Assembly: GCF_001618955.1 (NCBI RefSeq)
Contig: NZ_LVYV01000003.1
Location: 168,999-232,998, forward strand
From: Tardiphaga robiniae
Lineage (GTDB): Bacteria > Pseudomonadota > Alphaproteobacteria > Rhizobiales > Xanthobacteraceae
Length of the DNA: 64,000 nucleotides
Direction: 5' to 3'
The notes below the pieces were generated by a model. That model searched no databases. It saw only the letters and a program-made list of their open reading frames with translations, and had not been told where the DNA came from. Below, piece by piece: positions 42,588 through 52,069 of the stretch (position 1 is the stretch's first letter; every line of letters begins with the position of its first letter). The translations under genes and the position numbers were made by a program.

Positions 42588-43769
42588 ATGACCATGGCTG
42601 CTGTGATGGAAACACCTGTGGCGATGGCAACTGCGAGCCGCATCGCGCGCGTCGATGTGATCAGCGATTTCAGCGCCGCCGAAGCCATCTGGCGCAGCCT
42701 TGAGACGTCCGAACAGCTCTCCACGCCCTATCAGCGCTTCGACTTCCAGTCGGCCTGGCAGACCCATATCGGCGTCCAGGAAGGGCTGAAGCCCTTCATC
42801 ATCATCGCCTATGACGCCGCACATCAGCCGCTGATGTTGTTGCCGCTCGCCGTCAGCCGCGAAAACGGCATGCGCGTCGCCGGCTATCTCGGCGGCAAGC
42901 ACGTCACCTTCAACATGCCGCTGTTTCGGCGCGACTTCGCGGCGCAGGCGACAAAGGCAGATATCGACGCGCTGCTGCGGAGAATTCAAAAACACACCGA
43001 GACGGTCGACGTGCTCGCGCTGGTCCGTCAGCCTAAAAGCTGGATCGGCATCGACAATCCGCTCGCGCTTTTGCCAAGCCAGGCCTCGACCAATGATTGC
43101 CCGGTGCTGAACATGGTGCCCGGCGAAGCGCCGACCGATCGGATCAGCAATTCGTTCCGCAAGCGCCTGAAGACCAAGGAAGGCAAGTACCGAAATCTTG
43201 CCGGCTATCGCTACATGCACGCGAAGACGGAGGCCGAGGTCAAGCGTGTGCTCGACGCCTTCTTCGCAATCAAGCCGCTCCGCATGGCCGAACAGAACCT
43301 GCCCAACGTATTCGCCGAGCCCGGCGTCGAGGCCTTCATCCACCAGGCCTGTACGACGCCACGTGCGGACGGCTACACCATCGATATCCACGCGCTCGCA
43401 TGCGACGAGGAAGTGATCGCGATGTTCGCCGGCGTCGCCGACGACAACCGCTTCTCGATGATGTTTAACACCTACACCATGTCGGAGAATGCCAAATACA
43501 GCCCCGGGCTGATCCTGATGCGCACCATCATCGATGCCTATGCCGAGCGCGGCGTGACCTCGCTGGATCTCGGCATTGGCGGCGACGACTACAAGCGGAT
43601 GTTCTGCAAGGATGACGAGCCGATCTTCGACAGTTTCGTGCCGCTCACCACGCGTGGCAAGCTCGGTGCCATGGGCCTGTCGTCCTTCGCCCATGCCAAG
43701 CGGATCGTGAAGCAGACACCAGCCCTGCTGCAGATGGCACAGATGCTGCGCCACGCGTTTCAGCGCTAG
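42588..43769 (+). CDS. FemAB/BioF2-like GNAT acyltransferase, exopolysaccharide cluster
   Basis: A 393-residue protein of the CelD/BcsL-type GNAT group. It has a central acyltransferase region (SFRKRLKTKEGKYRNLAGYRYMHAKTEAEVKRVLDAFFAIK) and the C-terminal motif YSPGLILMRTIIDAYAERGVTSLDLGIGGDDYKRMFC. Such proteins are frequent in exopolysaccharide loci and may decorate the polymer or a lipid carrier. Its stop codon lies inside the CTAG that begins the inverted-repeat unit downstream. Confidence 0.88.
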   Translation: MTMAAVMETPVAMATASRIARVDVISDFSAAEAIWRSLETSEQLSTPYQRFDFQSAWQTHIGVQEGLKPFIIIAYDAAHQPLMLLPLAVSRENGMRVAGYLGGKHVTFNMPLFRRDFAAQATKADIDALLRRIQKHTETVDVLALVRQPKSWIGIDNPLALLPSQASTNDCPVLNMVPGEAPTDRISNSFRKRLKTKEGKYRNLAGYRYMHAKTEAEVKRVLDAFFAIKPLRMAEQNLPNVFAEPGVEAFIHQACTTPRADGYTIDIHALACDEEVIAMFAGVADDNRFSMMFNTYTMSENAKYSPGLILMRTIIDAYAERGVTSLDLGIGGDDYKRMFCKDDEPIFDSFVPLTTRGKLGAMGLSSFAHAKRIVKQTPALLQMAQMLRHAFQR

Positions 43770-44766
43770 TGGATAAATCAGACGCTTGGATCCCCTAAGG
43801 GTGGCAAGCTGACCCCCATTGAGATGATCCACTTGTGCAGATCGGGAAAATCGTCGACGCAGTGCTTCATGATCCTATCGTACAGAACTTGGTCGTAGCT
43901 GGCATGGTCGTCGGTGGGATGGTATCCCAACGAAAGATAACGGTTCACCCCTTCACTCTTGGCGAAAATCAGCCATTCACCGGTAAGTTTTCCATCTGAG
44001 CTGCGGTTGGCAAGGGGCTCAAAGATGGCCCGACAAGCCAATTCGTTGCACATCTGCTCCGTGACGACAGTGTGCACAGCTGGGTCCATGATCTCGTTTG
44101 CAAGCTTTTCCAGGCCGTTCTTGCCGAACCCTTGAATGACGTTTGGGATTAGCCACTGCGCGGAATAATGGTGTTTGTGCCAGAGTCCCTTGAGAGGTGG
44201 ATGCTTGAATTGGGTAGCTGCCTTCACGCCTGAATGCGGCTCATCGGCTTCCAGATCTCGTATCGCCCGCATCACCGCGACGCAGTTAAGGTTCTGAACC
44301 GTGTATCCCAGATACATATCCAACCAGAACAACTTCGAAATCCGACTGTCCAGGCCGCTTTCCACAGCAAGCCAGGCGCGAAATTGTGCGAGCTGTTCGC
44401 TCGTCGCAGTGACCGTCGTCCCGTCAGTAGTTCGCAATATGGGCAATGTCACACTGCCAAGTTCAATATTTCGCCAAGCGAGTCTTCGCCTACGATAGCG
44501 GTTTCTTGCTAATCTGACAGGCCCCATTTTTCGACGGAGCCGGTGATATGGTCGGCCAAGCCTTAAGGAGACAAAGCCAACCATTCCGCCTCGTGCTAAG
44601 CTGCTCCACCAAGCATTGGCGGTTATTACCAAGCCTACCGCCTGGGGACCTCAAGAACTTCAGCTGTGAACCAAAAGCCGGCGTCCGCAGGACTCCTCAG
44701 CAATTTCCGCTTGGGGTCGAGAGCAGGCATTCAACAGGGTACCAAACGTCTGATTTTATCCACTAG
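43766..44766. mobile_element. putative mobile unit with 25-base terminal inverted repeats and one passenger gene
   Basis: The ends 43766-43789 and 44742-44766 are inverted copies: CTAGTGGATAAA, then TCAGACG, then TTGG, differing by one inserted A and one C/T change. Both ends begin with CTAG, which could be a 4-base target duplication of the type made by IS5-group elements. The 1.0 kb inside has visibly lower GC (about half) than the roughly 62% flanks and encodes one protein without a DDE or other transposase motif that I can see. It lies between two exopolysaccharide genes. Confidence 0.6.
43778..44584 (-). CDS. unknown protein inside the inverted-repeat unit
   Basis: A 268-residue protein from the ATG at 44584, which has GAGG upstream; a TTG at 44632 would add 16 residues. 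The N-terminus is very basic (RLGRPYHRLRRKMGPVRLARNRYRRRRLAW). The rest is soluble, with HKHHYSAQWLIPN and a C-terminal DDFPDLHKWIISMG. Its last codons and stop lie in the left inverted repeat. I do not recognise a family; no transposase, nuclease or toxin motif is evident. Codon and base use differ from the neighbours, which points to transfer. Confidence 0.75.
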   Translation of the reverse strand: MVGFVSLRLGRPYHRLRRKMGPVRLARNRYRRRRLAWRNIELGSVTLPILRTTDGTTVTATSEQLAQFRAWLAVESGLDSRISKLFWLDMYLGYTVQNLNCVAVMRAIRDLEADEPHSGVKAATQFKHPPLKGLWHKHHYSAQWLIPNVIQGFGKNGLEKLANEIMDPAVHTVVTEQMCNELACRAIFEPLANRSSDGKLTGEWLIFAKSEGVNRYLSLGYHPTDDHASYDQVLYDRIMKHCVDDFPDLHKWIISMGVSLPPLGDPSV

Positions 44767-44779
44767 GAGACGCACCTTT

Positions 44780-44956
44780 CCTTACTTCTCCCCGCTTGCG
44801 GGGAGAGGTCGAAACCAGAGCGAAGCGAAGGTTTCGGGTGAGGGGCGGCCAGTGAGACTCACGAACTCCCCCTCACCCGGATCACTCGCTACGCTCGCAA
44901 TCCGACCTCTCCCCGCCCGGCGAAGTGAAGCTTCGCTAGGCGGGGCGAGGTAAGCA
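44780..44956. repeat. composite palindromic intergenic repeat
   Basis: About 177 bases of nested palindromes. The outer arms read CTTAC-TC-CCCCGC and its inverse. Inside are CTCCCCGC-TT-GCGGGGAG and a GGGTGAGGGG / CCCCTCACCC pair. It fills the space between the mobile unit and the GumC-like gene. It appears to be a dispersed non-coding repeat of this bacterial family; no gene is seen in 44633-44960. Confidence 0.8.
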
Positions 44957-44960
44957 AGCA

Positions 44961-47264
44961 TCACGCCGCAAACACGCGGCCGCCCGGCCCGACCGGGTCG
45001 TTGGCGGGCGGCGTTGAGCGCAACATTTTCACATCGGCGAAGCCCACGGCTTTGAGCTGTTCGGCCATCAGCTCGCGCGCATCCATGCTCATGGTCACTT
45101 CCGGCACCACCACGGCGCGGGCCTGATCGGTCAGAAGTCCCGCCGGCAGATCGGCCGCGGTGCCGGCATCCAGCAGCACGTGGTCATAGACGCGTAACAG
45201 CGCGTCCAGCGCCATGGTCAGGCGCGGCGACTGCAACAGCGAGCGATCTGCGCCGGCGCGGCCAGCCGCCACCATATGCAGGCCCGACATCCGGTCCTTG
45301 GTGATGATCTGGCCGAACGACGCCTCGCCCAGCATCAGCTCCGCCAATCCGGGCGCGCGCGGATCGTTCGACACCGCTTCCAGCGTCGGCGACGACGAGG
45401 CCAGATCGACCAGCACCACTTTCGCATCGCGCGACAGGATGCGCGACAGGGTCAGCGCGGTGAGCGCAATGTTGTCGTTGTGGCCGGTGCCGAGGATCGT
45501 GATCTTGCGCGCCGATTTGCCTGCCGCACGAAATTCCTGCGCAAGCTGTTCGATTTCGCTGACGCCAGCGGCCAGTTCGGGATGCGTATCGCGCACCACG
45601 GGCCGCGGCGCGGCAACGGGAGCCGGCTCAGGCACGATGCCCGGCGCAACGACACTTTCCGGCTCACGCACGGCAGCAGGCGCCTGATCCACGAACGGCT
45701 TGAACGCCGGCTCGGTGACGCGGGCCTGTGCAACAGGCGCCATTGGCGCAGCACCGCGCGGCGCGGTCATGCGCAACAGCTCGCTGGTCACGATGCCACC
45801 GGCGGTCAGCATCAGCGTGGCAAGCGTCGCGATCAGGACGATCGGGAGTTTCTTCGGATAGGCCGGCGTATTGGACACGATAGCGCGGGAGATGATGCGA
45901 CCATCGGTCGGTGCCGCCTCGATATTCTCACGCGTGGACGCTTCGCGGTATTTCGCCAGATAGGATTCGAGCAGATCGCGCTGCGCCCTCGCCTCGCGCT
46001 CCAGGGCCCGTAACTGCACATCCTGGCCGTTGCTGGACGTCGCCTGGCGCTTCAGCTGTTCGAGATTGTTGGTGAGGCCATCGACGCGACCGCTGGCGAT
46101 GCGCGCATCGTTCTCGAAGATGCGCGACAGTTTGGCGGCTTCGTCGCGCAATTGCTTGTCGAGATCGCCGAGCTGGGCCCGCAATTCCTTGATGCGCGGA
46201 TGCGCGTCGAGCAGCGTCGAGGACTGTTCGGCGAGCTGCGCACGCAGCGTCACGCGCTGCTCGGACAGCCGGCGGATCAGGTCGGAATTCAGCACTTCCG
46301 AGAATTCGATCGGCTTGCCGGTCTGCAGCATGTCCTTGATGAGCCGTGCCTTCGATTCGGCGTCGGACTTCAGCGAACGCGCATTGTTGAGCTGGCTGTT
46401 GATTTCGCCGAGTTGCTGGTTCGAGAGCGACGTATTGTTGGTGCCGATGAACAGGCTCGACTTGGAGCGGAATTCCTCCGCGCGCGCTTCCGCCTCGACG
46501 ACCTTCTTACGCAGGTCATCGATCTCGCCGGACAGCCATTGCCCGGCCGATCGCGCCTGATTCTGCCGCGCGTTCTGCTGCATCACCAGATAACCGTCGG
46601 CGATGGAATTGGCGACACGCGCAGCAAGTTCAGGATCGCGCGACTGGAATTCGACGACCATGACGCGCGACTTGTCGACTGCATAGGCCGTCAGACGCTC
46701 GTAATAGGCATCAAGCACGCGCTCTTCAGGCGTCATCGAGAACGGATCGCGGCCAATGCCCATCAGGCCGAGCAGCGACCGCCATGGCTGCGCACCCTGC
46801 AACACCGGATCGAATTCCGGGCGCTCCGCGAGCTTGTTCTTCTTGATGATCTCCCGGGCAAGGTCGCGCGACAGCAGCAGCTGCACCTGGCTGGTCACGG
46901 CTTCCGCATCGAGAGAGGTACGCTCTTCGTTGCGCTCGCCGCTTGGCCGCAGGAAAACGTTTTCACGCCCGTCGATCAGAATGCGCGCTTCGGACTTGAA
47001 GCGCGGCGTGATCATGTTGACGACAACGAGCGAGCCGATGAGCGCCAGCAGCGTCGGGACGAGTATCCACATCTTGCGGCGGATGAGCGCCTGCCACAGC
47101 GCACGCAGATCGAGGTCGCCGAGATCAGGCGCCGGCGCAGCGATCACACGCTCTGCTTTCTTCTCCGGATTTTTGCGAGAAACCGGGTTTGGCATGGTTG
47201 GCGCCTTGATGGCCCGCTCGACCGACGCATCGCCCTTGCCTGCACGCCAGAATGCCAAACGCAT
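44961..47264 (-). CDS. Wzc/GumC-like polysaccharide co-polymerase with degenerate kinase domain
   Basis: A 767-residue inner-membrane protein. It has a Wzz domain with a first helix near residues 70-87 (MWILVPTLLALIGSLVVVNMI), long periplasmic coiled coils (residues 230-430), and a second helix near 480 (LPIVLIATLATLMLTAGGIV). A Pro/Ala linker is followed by a BY-kinase-like domain. Walker A is lost (ILGTGHNDNIALTAL) and Walker B is weak (VVLVDLASSSP). There is no tyrosine-rich tail. It probably controls polymer length without kinase activity, and is divergent from the glycosyltransferase gene. Confidence 0.9.
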   Translation of the reverse strand: MRLAFWRAGKGDASVERAIKAPTMPNPVSRKNPEKKAERVIAAPAPDLGDLDLRALWQALIRRKMWILVPTLLALIGSLVVVNMITPRFKSEARILIDGRENVFLRPSGERNEERTSLDAEAVTSQVQLLLSRDLAREIIKKNKLAERPEFDPVLQGAQPWRSLLGLMGIGRDPFSMTPEERVLDAYYERLTAYAVDKSRVMVVEFQSRDPELAARVANSIADGYLVMQQNARQNQARSAGQWLSGEIDDLRKKVVEAEARAEEFRSKSSLFIGTNNTSLSNQQLGEINSQLNNARSLKSDAESKARLIKDMLQTGKPIEFSEVLNSDLIRRLSEQRVTLRAQLAEQSSTLLDAHPRIKELRAQLGDLDKQLRDEAAKLSRIFENDARIASGRVDGLTNNLEQLKRQATSSNGQDVQLRALEREARAQRDLLESYLAKYREASTRENIEAAPTDGRIISRAIVSNTPAYPKKLPIVLIATLATLMLTAGGIVTSELLRMTAPRGAAPMAPVAQARVTEPAFKPFVDQAPAAVREPESVVAPGIVPEPAPVAAPRPVVRDTHPELAAGVSEIEQLAQEFRAAGKSARKITILGTGHNDNIALTALTLSRILSRDAKVVLVDLASSSPTLEAVSNDPRAPGLAELMLGEASFGQIITKDRMSGLHMVAAGRAGADRSLLQSPRLTMALDALLRVYDHVLLDAGTAADLPAGLLTDQARAVVVPEVTMSMDARELMAEQLKAVGFADVKMLRSTPPANDPVGPGGRVFAA

Positions 47265-47481
47265 CGCCTACCCCACCCAAACGCCACAGCGTCTACTCAA
47301 CGGAATCGATTAAAGACGATTAAGGTTGCCGCGCGGTTAATTGGCAGGCTGATACCCGACGTTGCAGCGGAAGCCTGAATCCACACGTTTTTTTAACGAC
47401 GAAGGCTCTTATTGGATTCAATTGCTTCAGGGATTTTCCGATGTGCGTCCCAGCTCCCGGCGACGCCCTCCTCGTCAGCGA

Positions 47482-48630
47482 ATGCCGATTCTGATCATGG
47501 ACGCACCTTCGGACAAGCCGCTTCGCATCCTGCACGCTGTCCGCGCGCCGGTCGGCGGCATCTTTCGCCACATCATCGATGTCGCCAACGGCCAGGCCGA
47601 TCGCGGCCATGAAGTCGGCATCGTCGCCGACAGTCTGACCGGCGGCGACCGCGCCCGCGATGCACTGGCCGAGATCGCCCCGCGCCTGAAACTGGGCACC
47701 TATCGCCTGCCGATCCACCGCGAGCCACATCCGGGCGACGTTCTGGTCTGGATGCAGTTCATGCGCCTCGTCAGCCAGCTGAAGCCGGACGTGTTGCACG
47801 GCCACGGCGCCAAGGCCGGCGCCTTCGTGCGCCTGAAGGCAAAGTCGAACAACGTCATCCGCATCTACACGCCGCATGGCGGTTCGCTGCATTATCCGCA
47901 AAATACGGCGAAAGGCGCCTTCTACAGCCGCCTCGAACGCGCCCTGATGAACCGCACCGAACTGTTCCTGTTCGAGAGCGCCTTCGCCCGCGACACCTAT
48001 CAGCGCATGATCGGCACACCGTCAGGGCTCGTGAAATGCGTGTTCAACGGCGTGACATCTGGCGAATTCGACCCCATCGAGCCCGCCGATGACGCCACCG
48101 ACATCTGTTATGTCGGTGAGTTCCGCCGCATCAAGGGCGCGGATCTGTTGGTCGATGCCGTGGCGCGCCTGCGTGCCGATGGTCAGCCCGTCACCCTGAC
48201 GCTGGGCGGCGACGGCGAAGAGACCAACGCATTGAAGGCTCAGATTGCGCGCCTTGGTCTCACCGACGCCGTACGCTTCATCGGCCACGTCAAACCGCGT
48301 TACGGGTTCTCGAAAGGACGCCTGCTGGTGGTTCCATCGCGCGGCGACTCGATGCCCTATGTCGTGATCGAGGCCGCCGCTGCCGGCATTCCGATGATCG
48401 CCGCCAATGTCGGCGGCATTCCGGAAATCTTCGGATCGCACACATCGGCATTGTTCCAGTCGAACAATGTCGACGCCATGGCCGCGGCGATCAAAACTGC
48501 TCTCGATGACATCGCCGCTGCGCGCGCGCGTGCACAATTGCTCCGTGAGCGCATCGCGGAACATTTCTCGCAGGACGCGATGGTCGAGGGCGTCATCGAA
48601 GGCTATCGCAGCGCATTTGCGAAACGTTAA
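47482..48630 (+). CDS. glycosyltransferase, family 4
   Basis: A protein of about 382 residues with two Rossmann domains. The N-terminal RILHAVRAPVGGIFRHIIDVANGQADRGHEVGIVAD binds the acceptor side. The C-terminal GT4 signature is SRGDSMPYVVIEAAAAGIPMIAANVGGIPEIFG. It adds a sugar from a nucleotide donor to the lipid-linked exopolysaccharide unit. The start is uncertain: the ATG at 47482 or one five codons later (47497). The frame is open 40 codons further upstream. Confidence 0.9.
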   Translation: MPILIMDAPSDKPLRILHAVRAPVGGIFRHIIDVANGQADRGHEVGIVADSLTGGDRARDALAEIAPRLKLGTYRLPIHREPHPGDVLVWMQFMRLVSQLKPDVLHGHGAKAGAFVRLKAKSNNVIRIYTPHGGSLHYPQNTAKGAFYSRLERALMNRTELFLFESAFARDTYQRMIGTPSGLVKCVFNGVTSGEFDPIEPADDATDICYVGEFRRIKGADLLVDAVARLRADGQPVTLTLGGDGEETNALKAQIARLGLTDAVRFIGHVKPRYGFSKGRLLVVPSRGDSMPYVVIEAAAAGIPMIAANVGGIPEIFGSHTSALFQSNNVDAMAAAIKTALDDIAAARARAQLLRERIAEHFSQDAMVEGVIEGYRSAFAKR

Positions 48631-48738
48631 CTTTCCTTAACCTGTAACCAAATCTTCCGATTTGTCCGGTAATTCTTGCGAAAAGCGGTAGGCTTGACGT
48701 GCGACATCGCACGCCAGCGCAACAACGGACATTTCACC

Positions 48739-50277
48739 TTGGACCCGATCAACGCACGCTCAATGATCGACGCGGCCGCGACGGACGCGCCCGGCGAACG
48801 CCGGTTCGAACGTCGTCGCAGACTGACGCCCGCGGCGCTCGCCGTCGCCGATCAGAAGGTGCGCGCCGCCTACTCGCCCGTCGTCATCACGGGCGTCGTG
48901 CGCGTGGTCGATTTCCTGATGCTCAGCATCATCGGCATTGCGCTCAACCTGCTCTATGTCGCGCCAGAAGCTGGCTTCAGATGGGAATACTTCGCCGCGA
49001 TCGTCGCGATGGCTGCTGCTGCTGTGGTGTGTTTCCAATCTGCCGACATCTATCAGGTGCAGGTGTTCCGCGGCCACATCAAGCAGCTCACGCGCATGAT
49101 GTCGGCATGGGCCTTCGTGTTCCTGCTGTTCATCGGCGTCTCGTTCTTCGCCAAGGTCGGCGGCGCGGTGTCGCGTGTCTGGCTCTCCTCGTTCTTCTTC
49201 GTCGGCCTCGTCGCCCTGATCGCGGAACGTGCCGTCGTGCGCGCGCTGATCAAGCGCTGGGCGCATCAGGGCCGTCTCGACCGCCGCACCATCATCGTCG
49301 GCGCCGATTCCAATGGCGAGACGCTGATCAGAGACCTCAATGCGCAAGAGGATTCCGATATCCAGATCCTCGGCGTGTTCGACGACCGCAACGACAAGCG
49401 CTCGATGGACACGATCTCGGGCGCGCCGAAGCTTGGCAAGGTCGATGACATCATCGAATTCGCGCGGCGCACCCGCGTCGATCTCGTGCTGTTCGCGCTG
49501 CCGATCTCGGCCGAGACGCGCATTCTGGAAATGCTGAAGAAGCTGTGGGTGTTGCCGGTGGATATCCGCCTCTCCGCCCACACCAACAAGCTGCGCTTCC
49601 GCCCCCGCTCCTATTCCTATCTCGGTAAGGTGCCGACCCTCGACGTATTCGAGGCGCCGATCACCGACTGGGATCTGGTGATGAAGTGGCTGTTCGACCA
49701 TATCGTCGGCGGCCTGATCCTGATCGCCGCATTGCCGTTCATGGCGCTGGTCGCCATCGCCATCAAGCTCGACAGCCCCGGCCCGGTGTTGTTCCGGCAG
49801 AAGCGCTTCGGCTTCAACAACGAGCGCATCGACGTCTTCAAGTTCCGCTCGCTCTATCATGACCAGGCCGATCCGCTGGCCAAGACCGTCGTGACGAAGG
49901 GTGACAAGCGCGTTACCCGCGTGGGCCGGTTCATTCGCAAATCCTCCATCGACGAATTGCCGCAGCTCTTCAACGTGGTGTTCAAGAACAACCTGTCGCT
50001 GGTCGGCCCCCGCCCCCACGCCGTTCAGCAGAGGGTGCAGAGCCAACTGCTGGACGAGGCCGTCGACGGCTATTTCGCTCGCCACCGCGTCAAGCCCGGC
50101 ATCACGGGCTGGGCGCAGGTCAATGGCTGGCGTGGCGAAGTCGACAGCGAGGAGAAACTGCAGAAGCGCGTCGAGTTCGATCTCTACTACATCGAGAATT
50201 GGTCAGTGCTGTTCGACGTCTACATCATGCTGAAAACGCCGGTTTCAATGCTGACGAAGAACGAGAACGCGTATTGA
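48739..50277 (+). CDS. undecaprenyl-phosphate sugar-1-phosphate transferase (polyprenyl glycosylphosphotransferase)
   Basis: A 512-residue initiating enzyme of exopolysaccharide synthesis. Four N-terminal helices (residues 45-165), a Rossmann-like CoA-binding-type domain (RRTIIVGADSNGETLIRDL), a fifth membrane segment, and the catalytic WcaJ/ExoY domain (DSPGPVLFRQKRFGFNNERIDVFKFRSL, RKSSIDELPQLFNVV, NLSLVGPRPHA, RHRVKPGITGWAQVNGWRG) are in the usual order. The TTG at 48739 (MDPINARS) is used; an ATG eight codons later is the alternative. Confidence 0.92.
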   Translation: MDPINARSMIDAAATDAPGERRFERRRRLTPAALAVADQKVRAAYSPVVITGVVRVVDFLMLSIIGIALNLLYVAPEAGFRWEYFAAIVAMAAAAVVCFQSADIYQVQVFRGHIKQLTRMMSAWAFVFLLFIGVSFFAKVGGAVSRVWLSSFFFVGLVALIAERAVVRALIKRWAHQGRLDRRTIIVGADSNGETLIRDLNAQEDSDIQILGVFDDRNDKRSMDTISGAPKLGKVDDIIEFARRTRVDLVLFALPISAETRILEMLKKLWVLPVDIRLSAHTNKLRFRPRSYSYLGKVPTLDVFEAPITDWDLVMKWLFDHIVGGLILIAALPFMALVAIAIKLDSPGPVLFRQKRFGFNNERIDVFKFRSLYHDQADPLAKTVVTKGDKRVTRVGRFIRKSSIDELPQLFNVVFKNNLSLVGPRPHAVQQRVQSQLLDEAVDGYFARHRVKPGITGWAQVNGWRGEVDSEEKLQKRVEFDLYYIENWSVLFDVYIMLKTPVSMLTKNENAY

Positions 50278-50339
50278 GGCAGGCCTCAGCCTCTGCCTTA
50301 CACCACTCGTCAACCCTGCCTGCGTAGAGTGATGCCACC

Positions 50340-51608
50340 ATGAGCACTCACGCGACTGCCGATCACTACATCGCCTCGCCTGCGGCGCCTCCCGCCGTGG
50401 TGACGCTGCAGCGCGCGCTGCTGTGGGCGATGGGCTTTGGCGGCGCCATCGTCTTCATCGAGCCGAGCCCCTTTGAGATCGCCACCCTCACCGCGATGGT
50501 GGTGTTCTTCGCGTCGGGCCTGCGCATGCGGCTGGTGTTCATGCCGCTGCTGCTCATGCTGTTCCTGGTCAATCTCGGCTACACGATCTGCGCGGCCTAT
50601 CTGCTCGACAAGACGCCTATCGTGAACTGGATCCTGACCTCCTGGTACATGGCCATCATGGCGATCTTCGTCGCGCTGGTGATGTCCGAGGACACGCTGG
50701 CGCGCATCGATCTGCTGCGCCGCGGCCTGATCGTCGGCGCACTGGTGGCATCGCTGGCCGGCATCCTGGGCTATCTGCATCTGATCCCCGGCGCGGAGAT
50801 GTTCACGCTCTACGGCCGCGCCGCCGGCACCTTCAAGGATCCCAACGTGCTGGGCGCGTTTCTGGTCCTGCCGGCGCTGTTCTGCCTGCAGAGCGTGGTC
50901 AGCGACGGTTTCAGCCGCTCGCTTCGCAGTGCCATTGCGCTCGGCATCATTGCGCTCGCCGTCCTGCTCGCTTTCTCCCGCGCCGCCTGGGGTCTGCTGG
51001 CGATCACCTCGGCCTTCATGCTGATGCTGATGGTGTTGACCAGCCAGTCCAACAAACAGCGCTCGCGCATCATCATCATGGCGCTGGCGGCCGTGGCCGT
51101 CGTGGCGCTGGTGATCGTGATCCTGCTGCAGTTCGACTTCATCGCCGACATGTTCAAGCAGCGCGCCTCGTTCGATCAGAAATATGACGAAGGCCGCTTC
51201 GGTCGTTTCGGCCGACATATTCTCGGCGCGCAAATGGCACTCGATCTGCCCTTCGGCATCGGCCCGCTGCAATTCACGCGCTTCTTTCCGGAAGACACCC
51301 ACAACTCCTATCTCAACGCCTTCATGTCCGGCGGCTGGATTTCAGGGGTGTGCTATCCCGCGCTGGTGTTCATCACGGCTTTGCTCGGCTTTCGCTACAT
51401 TTTCGTGCGCGTACCATGGCAGCGCGCTTATCTCGCGGTGTTCGCAGCCTATCTCGGGACAGTCGGTGAAGCCTTCATCATCGACACCGACCACTGGCGC
51501 CACTTCTGGATGATGCTCGGCATCATGTGGGGCATGTTCGTCGCCACGCAGCAATATATGGCCACGGCGCAATTGCGTACGGCATCCGGACTGCCAGGCA
51601 GCGTCTGA
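50340..51608 (+). CDS. O-antigen ligase / Wzy-like exopolysaccharide polymerase
   Basis: A 422-residue membrane protein with about ten to twelve helices. The large periplasmic loop near residues 275-325 contains the Wzy_C-type HNSYLNAFMSGGW motif and GIGPLQF. It probably polymerises the repeat unit made by the upstream enzymes. It lies 62 bases after the phosphotransferase gene on the same strand and is followed by a terminator. Confidence 0.9.
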   Translation: MSTHATADHYIASPAAPPAVVTLQRALLWAMGFGGAIVFIEPSPFEIATLTAMVVFFASGLRMRLVFMPLLLMLFLVNLGYTICAAYLLDKTPIVNWILTSWYMAIMAIFVALVMSEDTLARIDLLRRGLIVGALVASLAGILGYLHLIPGAEMFTLYGRAAGTFKDPNVLGAFLVLPALFCLQSVVSDGFSRSLRSAIALGIIALAVLLAFSRAAWGLLAITSAFMLMLMVLTSQSNKQRSRIIIMALAAVAVVALVIVILLQFDFIADMFKQRASFDQKYDEGRFGRFGRHILGAQMALDLPFGIGPLQFTRFFPEDTHNSYLNAFMSGGWISGVCYPALVFITALLGFRYIFVRVPWQRAYLAVFAAYLGTVGEAFIIDTDHWRHFWMMLGIMWGMFVATQQYMATAQLRTASGLPGSV

Positions 51609-51622
51609 CAAGCTCACAAACG

Positions 51623-51655
51623 AAAGCAGCCCCGCTTGCGCGAGGCTGCTTTGTT
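51623..51655. terminator. terminator between the polymerase gene and the convergent His-rich gene
   Basis: A 9-bp stem (AAAGCAGCC / GGCTGCTTT) with a 12-base loop and T residues on the plus strand. By symmetry it may also serve the minus-strand gene ending at 51673. Confidence 0.8.
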
Positions 51656-51672
51656 CAAACCATAGACGTCCG

Positions 51673-51918
51673 TTAGCGAACGATCACAGTCTTGGTGCGC
51701 GTACCGCGGCGATCCCAGCCGTGATGGCGGTGACCGTAGTCGCGGCGCACATAGGCGCGGCTCTGGCGATAGCCATGGCCGCGATGATAGCCACGATCCT
51801 GATGGTGATAACCACCGCCGCCGATCTGCACATTGATGCCCTGCGCAGACGCGGGGCCTGCAGGTGCTGCGACATAGAGAACGGCCGCAGCCGCCAGCAA
51901 AGCCAGTTTCTTGATCAT
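51673..51918 (-). CDS. small secreted His/Arg/Gly-rich protein
   Basis: An 81-residue protein with a clear signal peptide (MIKKLALLAAAAVLYVAAPAGPASA). The mature part of about 55 residues is rich in His, Gly, Tyr and Arg (GGGGYHHQDRGYHRGHGYR). Metal binding or surface adhesion is possible but unproved. Similar short proteins are common in this bacterial family. Confidence 0.8.
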   Translation of the reverse strand: MIKKLALLAAAAVLYVAAPAGPASAQGINVQIGGGGYHHQDRGYHRGHGYRQSRAYVRRDYGHRHHGWDRRGTRTKTVIVR

Positions 51919-52069
51919 GACAATTTATTCCTTCCTTTAAAAGTATCGCGGGACAAGCCATTACCGCCCGGAAGGTTCCGCACGAAATGAAGCACATCGA
52001 CAAAGGACCCGCGCATGTTCGAGCCGTGCCAGATTCTCTTGTGATTTGCGATGGACATCCATCATCAAG

